64,000 bases of DNA from positions 17,648,366-17,712,365 of the forward strand of contig NC_051443.1 in the NCBI RefSeq assembly GCF_001649575.2. The letters run 5' to 3'. Within the stretch, counting starts at the first letter, position 1. The number at the start of each line of letters is the position of its first letter. The position numbers and the translations under genes are program-made. Source of the DNA: Kryptolebias marmoratus. Taxonomy: Eukaryota; Chordata; Actinopteri; Cyprinodontiformes; Rivulidae. A model generated the notes under the pieces. It did no database searches. It worked only from the letters and a program-made list of their open reading frames with translations, and was not told where the DNA came from. Of this stretch, positions 36,851-48,800 are shown in pieces.

Positions 36851-39800
36851 GATGTCTTATTATCGGTGGAACTGGGCCATGTCCCTGTTTCAAGTAGAAC
36901 AGCTTTATTCACTTTACCCTCCGGATGTAAAACATCTGCCTATGGCTATAAACCTGAATGGAATAAGTTGAGATATTAAAGCATCAAAGTAAACTTTAAT
37001 GATAAAGCCTTAAAGTGTGCTTCGGAATAAAGCTCATTTTGAATTTCTAAGCTTTTAAAACCGTGAGACAGTTCATCGACAAAGTTATCCTCATGAGGTT
37101 TGTTCCAAAACATAAAGGTAAAACTGCTTTTTTTTTTTTTTTTTTTTTTTTTTTGAGCAGTCAGATATGTCTTATCCATCTGGTTTATGTCTCTCTGATT
37201 TCCCTTTAGTGAGATTAGTGTGCAGACTAAAGTTAAACTTGAGGGTTTTGCTTTTCAGAACAACTAAATGGGGAAACCATGTAGTTGGAACAAATGCTCT
37301 GAACTGCATCCCAAAGGACCTACTTATATCAGCCATGGTGAACCCTCCGAACAAATCTCCCTAATCCATTCTTAAACTCCCAGTAAGCTTGTGATCAAGT
37401 TTGTGAAAGCAGTGAATTAAGCATGTTTGTCCAGTGAACATGCTTGTTTGTTTGTTTTGTTGCGTGTCATTCCTTCAAGGAACGCCCGGCCTTTTTTTTT
37501 TTTTTTCAACCATGTTTTCTGCATCTGAAGAGTCGATTGTGGAAGTGAGGAATGTTGCTCTCCAACGTTTGCAGTGTAAGCACGCATCGCTGCACAGGCC
37601 TGTTTTAAGAGCTTTTGTTTTATAATTGTTGCCCACTTGCACTGGTGCCGCTTGAGGGATTTGTTTCCTTGGCAGCCGCCCTCAAGGATGCCAAGCAGCA
37701 TTACTTACTCCGGCTAATGAAAGCAGAAAGTTCCGATTTTATTTTCATCTCCTCGGCTCAGTCCTCTGTTGTCAACAGGAGAGAAGTTTCCCAAAAAAAA
37801 GACCTAAACCTCTCAGTAAATTAAGTTTTACTCCCAAACATGAGCTGTCCTTTTGAAGTGATCGACGGGGAGGGAAAAAATGACTCATTGTGCAAAAACA
37901 TTCATGCTCTCTTCCTAAATAACTTCTTGTGTTGTATAAAAAATCGGGTGTTATTAGTGAGAGTCGAGCAGCAGCAGGTTTTACAGGCCGTCCTGGTTCG
38001 GGTTTCCCACGGAAAGCGACTGATCCTTTTTAAAGAAGACATTTTTTCCCCCAAATTTGAACAATTTCCTGAAGTCTTCATAATGAATCTGTTGGGCTTT
38101 TGACACAAAGCCTGAAACGACTGGTTTTAAGCAATATTTTACCCTATTTTCCGAGCAGACTGCTCCTCTTTTGAGATTTCTTATTATTGATGACCACTCA
38201 AGCACAGAAAATGTAGTTTTTTATGTTAATGGTTAAAATGCAAGACTAATCTACCATCATAGGAAGATCTTAGCACAAAAAACAAATCCCTCAACGTGAG
38301 ATTAGTTTCCAAAAGCAGCATTCATTATTAGGCTGTTTGCTTAAAGACGGACACACAAACTTTTAAAAAATTTTCTTTTCCTCTTTTCCTGTTTAATGTC
38401 ATGGATGACTGCATGCAGACTGAGGCCCTGTTTTGCTCACTGTCCTTGAGGCAAACATTTCATGAAATAAAGGCCTAACATTCCTTCAAGGAATGCTAGG
38501 CATTCCTTGAAGGAATGCTAGGCACTCCTTCAAGGAAGGAGTGTACACCCATCGATGTAGCTGTACACCCATCGATTACTTTTTTCAAATCTGTCCAGTG
38601 CTTCATGAGATATTTTGCTAACAATGTTGACGCCGACACTTTATGCCTAAGTTTTAGGCAAAGATCTCGAGCAACCTGCAGATCTTTGATACCAAATTCT
38701 GCTCTTTTAAACCTCATAGCTTTGAGAAAAGATACAGGAGTTTTACTGCTCTTAAATTAATTATGCTTGAAGCTGAAATTTCTCTGTAAATTCAGAAACT
38801 GCTCGTCTGTTTGTTTTTATTTCTATTGTTTTGGTGAGCTCGACGAGTTCACACAGCCTGAAATTTCAGTCCAACTTTGGCCTCGCATTCCTGACGGTTC
38901 TTATCAATGAAAAACAAACACTGACAACAGTGAAAGTAACCTAAGTTCAGGTTTTTTTTGTTTGTTTTTTAAGAGTGAAACCACAGTAAATGCACACAGC
39001 CTTAACCAACAGAAGTACATGCTGCTTTTTTATAAAGAATTTTTTTTTTTTGTTCTTGGTTTTTATGTTTCTCAAGTTAGCAGAAAACTGGGTCATGATT
39101 ACTGGTGAATCACTCCCTTGATGATTTGTTTCCGTCAGCTAAACAAACCCCACCGTCTCTCTTCCCTTTTAGGTATTTTATTCCCAAAGACAGGAGAAGA
39201 GGTGATAACTTCAGCTCAGATTTCATTATGTGCTGCATGAACCATGTGACAACCTGAAGCAGCTAAAATCAGTTCGTTCATTTACACTCAGGACTCTTGT
39301 AATGTAAGGCTGCCTCGATTTTTTTTGGGGAAAAAACAAGTTGTCTGACATCAGCACAAAAATTAAAGGCCTGGCTGAAGGAACTCGTGTCCCCTGCTAC
39401 CTTGCATGCCAAAGTTTTCTGCAAGGATCCTGTGCGATCTGTTATGACTTAAAGCAGATGTTGGGGATCATTCTCAGCTACTACCATGCCAAATTTTGGC
39501 TCAGTATCTGCAAAATTTACAGTTCTAGCCATTTTTGTGTTTGCTACGGTTTATTGGCTGTGGCAGCCATCTTAAAGATGTGCACTTGATTCCTTTAAAG
39601 TTTCATTAAAATTCCTCTAGTGTTTCAGGAGCTATTTTGATGTCAGCAATTTGATTTGTTGTATTCTGGTGCTTTATAAACTGAATTAGAATTGAAATAT
39701 TATGACTATAAATTAAAAATAAAATGTGAGCCCACTTGTAAAAGGGGAAACTAGTTAACGGCACCACATTATCTCAGTAACTCGAAGTTTAACAGTTTTT

Positions 39801-42800
39801 CTGCTGCACCCATTAGAGGGAGTTTTTCTGGTCCATTTAGCCTTTTCAGGCTCACAAACTCAACACTTGAACGGTTGTAGTCCTTGGGACATTATCTCCG
39901 TCGAGCCGTTTTTACTCATTCAGCTGCTCTCCCGCTCGCAGCTGCGCTGTGTGATAAGAAAGGCTCGAGTCACCCCGGGTATTGTGTTATCCTTCACTCA
40001 GGAAGGATGTGCGCCGAGAAAGTATGATGAATATCTTCAAAACACCCAGTCATCCATTATGGTCCTCCTGATTCTGTTTGTCTGGCGCAACATCACACTT
40101 TCCGCCGCTCAGAGCCGCTGAAGAGCGCCGTCCTTATCACGGTGCTGTTCAGTAAAGGTCAGTTTAATTCCACCTCACGCACAGCGTTTTGTACTCCGCC
40201 CGTCTAACGCCCAAACACTTTTGCAACTTCCCCTCAGATTTAACTGAAAGAATTTGGTTCTTCTCGTTTTCACTTGTTGAGCGCGTCTGTTTGTTTTTGT
40301 TTTCCCTTCTGCTCTGCAGTGTGGCAGCTCCCACAGGAAATTGAATTTGAAGTCTGCTGTAACTAAACTATTGTGCTGAACTTTTACCTTCTGCTTTGGG
40401 ATATTAGAATAGAATGAGATGCTTTTTGGGTTAAGTTGTTTAATTTCCTTTTGAAGGACTTTTGTTCCTGAGCGGTTCGGTGGAGCAGTGGTTTGAGCCG
40501 TCTCCTCACAGTGAAAAGGTTGCAGGTTCACAGACCAGCTGGGGGGCCCTTTCTGTGTGGAGTTTTTGCATGTTTTCTCTGGGTATTTTCCCCCCCAGAC
40601 TAAAAACATGCATGTTAGGTTAATTTGTAACTCTAAATTATCACTAGGCGCGAGAACATGAATGGTTGTCTGTCTCATTTGTCTTTACGTGGCCCTGTGA
40701 TGGACTGGCTGTCTGTCCAGGGTGTCCCCCGCCTCTCACCCAGAGTCCTTCCAGAGATGAGCACCAGCTCCCCCACAACCCTGAAGAGCAAGTAAAGAAA
40801 ATTATTAGAAGTTCTTTGCCAAAAATGTCTTAGAAACTATCGTTTTGTTTGCATCCTCACCCCGTCTGACCGAAGAGTCCTTTTATTTGTTTCTGCTCTT
40901 TGAGTTTGTGAAATATAAGTTCTCAGATTTGTTAAAGATACTTAAAAGCTGCTACAAAGCACTTCAAGCTCTTTCAGGTTGTGAATTATTTCCTTTTTAA
41001 AGTTTGCTGCTGTTAAGCCGAATCTATTCTTCCTGCTACCAGTAAAATGTTTCCTGCGTTAATGGCTGCAGCAGAGCCCTGAAGCATAATCAGTCCAACT
41101 TTGTGCTTGGTAGGAAGTGCTCTTGTGTTGCAATTGTGTGCTCTTTCCATCAATTGTGTCCAAAAAGTTGTAACTTGTAAGTCCACAGAAGGAAAGGAAG
41201 AAAAGTAAGGCAAAGGTTATTAGATCATCAGTGGAAATATCAGTTGCATAAAGATTTTTGTTGTTGTTGTTAATGAAACCTCAGAACGTCATGAATCGGA
41301 TTGCTGAGCAGAACATGGCATCAGAAGTAGCTTAACCTTCAATTTTTTACTGTTATGGGCTTTTTTAAGAGATGGGGAGAGGGACTGATGACATTGGTAT
41401 AAAAGAATGAAGTACACATCGGTTAATGTGAAAACACTCAGCTTTATAACTGCAGAAAATGCTCCAAGTCAACAAGTCATCAACTTGATGCAGGCTGAGT
41501 TTATAAAAATGACGCAGTGAGGAAATGCTTCACATTGTGCTCAGTAGGCACTCACTGGATTACTGTAGATACATAGTATAAAAAGCCTGGAGGACAATGT
41601 AGACGATACAGGAGCTGCTGCTGAAAGTTTTTGCTGTATTTTCTTCAAATTATGTCTGTTTCTGATGTGACAAATGCATTTAATTCAATGGTGCCCAGTC
41701 CTGGTCCTGGAGGGCCACTGTCCTTCATGTTTTAGATATTTCTGGTTTGAATGAATGCGTGATTAACGGGCTTCTGCAGAACTTAAAGATCAGGGAAACT
41801 ACCTGTAAAACATGCAGGATAGTGGCCCTCATCTGGTTTATTAAACAATGTTTCTTTCCCCTCACATTATTATATACTTAGTTGTCCAAAGAAGATGCAG
41901 CAGGAAGCATAACAGGAAAAGAATTTTGATGATCTCATCAAAACTCTTCTGCCAAGTCCAAAATGAATATTCTAGAGCTGCACCTGAACTTGATTTTTGA
42001 GTCTTGCTTTGCTCTTTACGTCCAAACTTCGGAGATTAAAATTCTGAGGCGAGGTCAGAACTAAGATTGATCCGTCTGAAGGTGGAGATATCTGTCCAGC
42101 GAGTCTGTTGAATCTCTTTGAAGCCCTTTTAATCACCTTCTCCTGCTGTGGGAGAGTCAATTAGTTTAATTTCTGCAGTGTTAAGCAGCTCCCACAGCTG
42201 ATGATTAACTTCAGGCTTTTCAGGACTCCGTTTGTCAATCTTTAAAAATCACACCACACTAATAGCAGGTGAATAAGTCAGAGGACTAAACTTTTTCAAT
42301 TTGGACATTTTGACGCATGTTTTGAAGGTTCAAATCTTTTTGAGTCACTCATTTTTATACATGAGATATTTAAACTTTAGCTCTAAATTGGCTCAAAATG
42401 GAAGGAAAATGCACCATTTTTGATTAAAAGGTTTCTCTTTTGTGTTCATCTTTCTGCAATGACAAATGCAGCAGAATGTTAGTAAACTTGTGTGAATAAG
42501 TGACAATATGTTTTAAAATGATTTTGCCGCATGTAGACACCTTGCCTTGAATAAGGAGGGAAAAAAACAGTGTTCTACTTTTACATCAAACTATTCAAAG
42601 AAAAACTGTAAAAGGATCACAGTATGGTTGAATACACCTCTTTATGTGCAGCACATAATAATTATGGTGCTGCATAAGAAAAAAGGGATGATAAATATTA
42701 AATCTGCAGCGTAGCTCAAGGACTTTGGTTGGGCAAATCTTAAAGAATTTCCACTAGAGAATATTCATTTATATAACTGAAGTCTGAAAGTTGCAAATCA

Positions 42801-45800
42801 CATCTCGTTAATCATCAGCAAGTGGGAGGCAGGGGTGCTGACAGCACTGAACCACACTGCAGATTCCAGGAAAAGGCAGCTTCCCTCCTACAATTTGTTT
42901 GTGTCACACATCTGAGGCATTCCTGAGGAAGGAGGGGGGGAAGAGGGAGAGAATCTTAACTAAATAACTTCTACGGGGGGGCATTGTACTCTATTATAAG
43001 CTGAGTGCAGTTTATAATGGAGGCTTTTCATGAAGATTAGAAACTGAGGGAATAAAGATTGGAGTATGTCTGATAAATTCATGCATACGGGAAAGATTCA
43101 GAGAATCACATGAAACAGAAGGACAGACACAAAAGTATGCAGCACCCCCTGTCTCTGTCTCTCTCTCACTCACTCACACACACACACACACACAGTGCCC
43201 CTTCCTCATTTCCTCATTTCCTTTGGAATCCAGATTTCAGTCGGTTGTTTTTCTGTGATGAGTTGTTCTCAGTTTTTTGTCTTGTAAGCACATTTTACGC
43301 TGATATAACTTTTTTTTTTTCTCGTTTTTTCCTCTTTGTTTCCTTTTGAATGATTCAGATCTTGAGACCCTCGGTGTACAGAACCCTGACAATGTTTGTG
43401 TAAAGTTAATGCTGACTTGCTTCAGTGGACATTGTTATGACTTTCTGTATTTATTGCCTGCCCTTCAGGGCGGTGGGTAATTATGTGTGTGTTTGTGCTT
43501 TGATAGCTAAATATCTCCTGAACGACTGGGTGGATTTGAACAAAATTCTCAAAGTAATCATTGCATGTACTGATTTTATTTTTAGAGCCTCCCCAATTCA
43601 AGATGGTCACCATCAACCTTAGCCTGCAAAAAAATGGCTATATTCTGTCAGTTTTACAGATATTGAGCTACATTTTGGTGTGGCAGTAGCTGAGTCCTCC
43701 TCAACACATCAAGGGCTAACTGATGATTTGAGATCTGTGCTTAAATCTTTAGTTTATAAGAAACTAACATTTCTTTAAGGAATGCTGATTTCATTTAGAT
43801 GTGTTTTAAATGATCTAAACTCTGTGATTGCTTAGCTACCCCCTTTTTTTTTTTTGAATGTGAAAGTGTATCCACATGCATCTAAATCATTCTTGACAGT
43901 TTGCTGGGGTTAATTCTGTCTAATACCTGTGCATGTTTAAAAGGTAAAGATGGGGTTAGTAGGAGATTTGTTCCTGGTGTCCCTGAGTAGTTCTGTGAGA
44001 GGAAGAGAAAGGGCTAATCTTCCTGGAATAAAAACAAACTGCTGTTCTCTGTTGGGTCAACTGTCTGGGACATGCAGGATAGACATGTAGTATCATAGAT
44101 AAGAGAGCACGTTGGCCTTAAATCCCTAAAAACCTTAAAACCCAGATTGTTGGACAAGATAAACAAATGGAAAGTATTGCTGCTGCATAATAGATGAAGC
44201 AAAGACATGCATATACCTTTTTCTTGTTTTGACTGATGTTTAACGTGTGTTTTTCTAACAGATGGTTTAAGTTACTAGACAAGACTGGCAAACCAGACAA
44301 AGAGCGAGGAGAGGTGCTTGTGGACATCCAGTTCATGAGGAACAACATGACTGCCAGCATGTTTGACCTCTCCGCAGCAGGAAAATCCCGCTCTCGCCTG
44401 GGCAAGATCAAGGACAAAGTTCGTGGCAAGAAAAAAGAATCGGACTCTGCGTCGAGCATCGTGCCGTCCCTAACTCAGGTCCTGACAGACAGCGAGGAAG
44501 AGGAGGCGGCAAACGGGGACGCTGAGGGAAAGGAAGGCAAGGACGGAAAATCGAAGAAGCACAAGAGGAAGTCTTTGTTCGCTCCGAAGTCCAACCTGCA
44601 GAAGAACATGTCTCAGTCAATGTCTGTCCTGCCGGGGAAAAACTCCTCGCTGAGCGGCAGCCAGTCCTCCGGTCTGAATGTCGACTCCTCTGAAGGTTAG
44701 AACTTTTTTTCTTATTATTATTTGTTCCTGGGTCATGGCATGCTTATTAATTTACTCATGTGCTTTCAGGCAAAAAGAAGTTCAAGTTCACATTACATAA
44801 ACGCTCTGGGAGCTCGGACACAAAAAGTTCCTTCTCTGGTCATCAGAAGCAGGCTCCTGTGGAGCAGAGCAACCTGTGCATCAATGGTAGCCATATTTAC
44901 TGCGAAGAACCGCAGACTCGAACGGCTCGCGTCGGATCCAACTTCAGCCTGATCAGTTCGGGCCACGGATCCATGGAGGATGTCCCTGAAAACTCCCCTC
45001 CATCTGTGGATTCACTGGAAGCAGTGAAGGAGTACTCACCTTGGATGGAAGAAGAGGAGGAAGAAGTTGGAAATGTAAAAGATGTGGATGAGTCAAGGAA
45101 GGAGGAAGAAGAAAGGATTAAGATGGAGGAGGAGAGACGGAAACAAGAAGAGGAGACTCTTAGGAGACAGCAGGAGGAGTTGGAGAGATTCGCAAAGGAG
45201 AAGCTGAGACGAGAGGAAGAAGAGAGATTAAATGTTCAAAGAGAGGCAGAGGAAAGGAAAAGGAGAGAGGAAGAAAAGGAGATGCTGAGGCAACAAGAGG
45301 AGCTTGAGAGGTTGGCTAGGGAGAAGTTACGACAAGAGGAAGAAGAGAGAAGAAAGGCTGAAGAAGAGAGAGCGAAAAGGGAGGAAGAGGAAAGAAAAAG
45401 GAGAGAGGAGGAGGAACTACTGAGACAAGAGGAGTTGGAGAAGTTAAGACAAGAGGAGGAAGAGAGAAGAAAAGCTAAAGAGGAAGAACAGAAAAAATTG
45501 GCAGAGGAAAAGAGGAGAGCTGAGGAAGAAGAGAGAAGAAAACTTGAGGAAGAAAAAAGGCAAAGAGAAGAAGAGGAAAGAAACAGGAGAGAGGAGGAGG
45601 AGGAGAAGGCCCGAGAGAGAAAGAGGCAGGATGAAGAGCGCAGATTGGCTGAGCAGAAGAGATTGCAGGAAGAAGAAGAAAAGCAGAGGGTTAGAAGGGA
45701 AACTGAGAGGGCTGAAGAGGAGAGGCAGATGGAGGAAGAGCTTGTGAGAAAACAAGAAGAACAAAGGAGGCAAAGGGAGGAAGAGGAGAGGCTTAAGAAG

Positions 45801-48800
45801 GAAGAGATGAGGAGACTTGAGGAGGAAGAAGAAAGGGCTAGGAAAGAGAGGGAAGAATATGAGAGACTGATGGAAGAAAAGAGGAGACAAGAGGAAGAGA
45901 GAAGGATCGAGGCAGAAGAGAAAATTAGAAAGGAGGAAGAGGAAAGAGCTAGGATGGAGGAAGAAAAAAGGCAAAGGGAGCAGGAGGAGAGGAGGAGGAG
46001 AGAGGAAGAGCTTGAGAAGTTGGCTAAAGAAAAGCTGAGACAGGAAGAAGAAAAAAGAGAGGCTGAAGAAAGAGCTAAAAAGGAGGAAGAAGAGAGGATT
46101 CAAAAAGAGGAGGAAAGAAGGTGGGAGGAGGAGGAGAAAAGGAGAAAGGAAGAAGAGAAGAGAGTTAAAAAGGAAAGAGAAGAAAATGAGAGATTAGAAG
46201 AGAAGAGGAGACTAGAGGAACAAGAAAAGAGGAAGATGGAGGAAAAGGAAAGAATTAGGAAGGAAGAGCAAGAAAAGATTAGAAAAGAGGAGGAGAAAAG
46301 GAAGAGGGAAGAGGAGAGGGCTAGAAAGGAAAAGGAAGAATATGAGAGACTAGAAGAGGAGAGGAAGAGACTGGAAGAGCAAGCAAAGAGGAAAGAGGAA
46401 GAGGAGAGGGTTAGGAGGGAGGAGATGGAAAGGAAAGAAGAGGAAGCAAAGAAAGCCGAAGAAAAGCAGAAAGAAAACAAAACAAACCAAGATCAAAAAG
46501 TTGCCAAGAAAAAATCCAGAATAATTCCTGTAGGAATCATTTCCACTAATCCTTTTGATGAAGACTTTTCTCCTTCGGATGAATCATCCAGCTCTGCTCC
46601 TGAACCTCAGAGCCGCACAACGAAAGCTGAAACTGTTCCAAGGTCAGTTCAGGCCAAACCTGCACGCACTGTAAGAAGAATTAAATCTGTGAAACAAATT
46701 ATTAATAATAAGAAAACAAACAGTTATTAGATTATACGCAAATATAGTTATGTCCTTTGGAATTCTTGCTGCGTTTTCCACAAGTTTTAAGAGGCTGAAA
46801 ACTGGAAAATTCTTTGAAGAAAGTTTAAAAGGTACACAAGTATCGCACAGATAGAAAGTTCTTTTTAGGAGAGGGTTCAAAAGCTGCACAATTATTGCAC
46901 ACGTTTCACAGGAGATAAAATAGTGCACGTGTAACATGCACATTCTCAAGAAATTAACCTGGACATGGATTGCACATAAAGTATGTTCCTCAGAGTAAAA
47001 ATTGTAATTCTATTACACATCTATTTTGCCACAGGGTTTTTGTGTATTATGGAAGAGCTTGGGGGTGGGATGGAAAACGGAAATCTAGGTTGTTTTTTTT
47101 TCATATTTTCCCTCAAACATAAATATTTGCCTTTGCCAGACTGATGTAACAGTTTTGTGTTTAATGTTAATATGAATTGAATACAATTTGCATAAAATGT
47201 TTATCAGTTTTGTCACCAGCCATATCTGTTGAATACATTTTTTTTAAATACCCAAAGGAAAATATACTGCAAAATCCAAAATGTTTGAAAAGCAAATCAT
47301 ATTTTGCCCTTTTCACCGAGCTCACTGGATTTGTGTACAAGAATCACAAGTTCCCCATGACAACGGAGAGAGGAAATTGTTTAAAATTCTTCCCCTTTTG
47401 TTTTCATGTTGCTCCAGCTCTGCATCCACAGCATTTCGTCTCTAATTAATCATCAGTTTTTGGAACTCGGCTGACTTGAACTTTAAAACGTCCAGTCAGC
47501 TGTGGCTGCACGTGAACAGCTCTGCCGCTGGTGCGGTTACTCCCTTGGGGAGATGGTTTAGTGCCAGACGTATCAGCGGGAATCTTATAGTCGCGACAAA
47601 ATCTGAAACAAAATGGTTCAAAGTATGCGTTTTAATGAGGAAACTAAAGCTCTGTCAAGGAAAAAAAACAACGATATCACCAAGGCATCTGTGGCTTGCT
47701 GTCGCTAGTGTGGAGCCATTCAAGATCTGACCTGAATTTTAAATTTTACCCTATAACTGCACAACTCAATCCCAAAAACATACGGCTAACTGAAAAGCTG
47801 TATCCACGAAAATATAGGGAACTGTACAGAATATATGAGATGACAAACTGCTGTGCTCGAGCTACTGAGTGATGGAGGTAGATCGTTATTCAGTTTAATA
47901 CGTTGCCAGTTTAAAACAAAACTAATTCCACAGCTGATGCTGCGGAGGAAGATCAACTAACTGGTGTCTGAAAGAGGTTGGAGGGTCTCAAATGTCTACG
48001 AATACTTCTGTGTGCGTTTTTTGAGTCTGGTAGCAACAAGGGTTCCTGTTTGCCACCTTTTTAATTGAGTAAAAAGGCATTTGTCAAAGCTTTAGGATTT
48101 TATTTTTTAAAGGAAATGGTGCTAAAAAGGCAAAATAAATTTCTAGTTACACTTCAGTGAGATAAACCAGCTTGCTGTGATGAATGTTGGATGTCTGCAA
48201 CAGAAGTGACTCAGTTGTTTTTGAGATATTTGAATTTAAGTAAAGATGTGTCTTCACAATTCTACGTGAAAAGTTGGATTATCCTTAAAGTTGTTGGGTT
48301 CAACCTCTGGAGACCATCAAACTTTAATATCAGATCAATAAATGGTTGTATAGATATTTCACTGTGAGTTATAACAAATTATAGCAGTAACTGTTGATGG
48401 GGATTGCAGGATAAAAGCAGATAAAGTTAATCCATTTTAAGAAGAGAGTGAAGATAAACTCAAATGTTTGAGAACATTAGGAATCATTTCTATGCACACG
48501 GTGTTATCTGGATGCTCCTGTGTTTCAGTCTGTCACAACTCGAAGTTCTCAGCACTCCTTTTTTTTTTTTTTTTCAAGGCTGCAGAAAACTTGACACTAG
48601 CATTAAAAATGCATGTCTCTGTGCTTCTGTGTTTGTGTGCAAAGAGATCTGGACTCATTGGACAGTCTTACCACGCTGTATCGAGTATCACACAAATAGG
48701 TGAAAATAACTTCACACTCTTTAGATCTCAGGGTTGTTTACATAACTTTTTATTCCTATGAACATACTCAATATGGCCATAATTATACAGCGCTTTTTTG

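Larger units (their letters stand above)
36420..44261. other. First intron of rab11fip1, about 7.8 kb
   Basis: It interrupts the C2-domain region after the codon for Glu121. It holds a TA microsatellite (36798-36846), a T-run (37131-37155), repeat copies at 38470-38690, 39350-39650 and 43495-43790, a SINE-like copy at 40470-40810 and an inverted-repeat element at 41690-41850. A more GC-rich, less repetitive stretch at 39860-40150 could be regulatory, but this is a guess. Confidence 0.6.

Noticed and set aside
40175..40678. 167-codon - strand frame
   Set aside because: Covers a SINE-like copy and intron sequence; no protein similarity.
45444..46103. 219-codon open frame on the - strand, Leu/Phe/Ser-rich
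   Set aside because: It is the complement of the purine-only E/K/R tract of rab11fip1; open by composition, without any family resemblance.
46100..46480. 126-codon - strand frame, Ser/Phe-rich
   Set aside because: Same composition artefact of the rab11fip1 exon.
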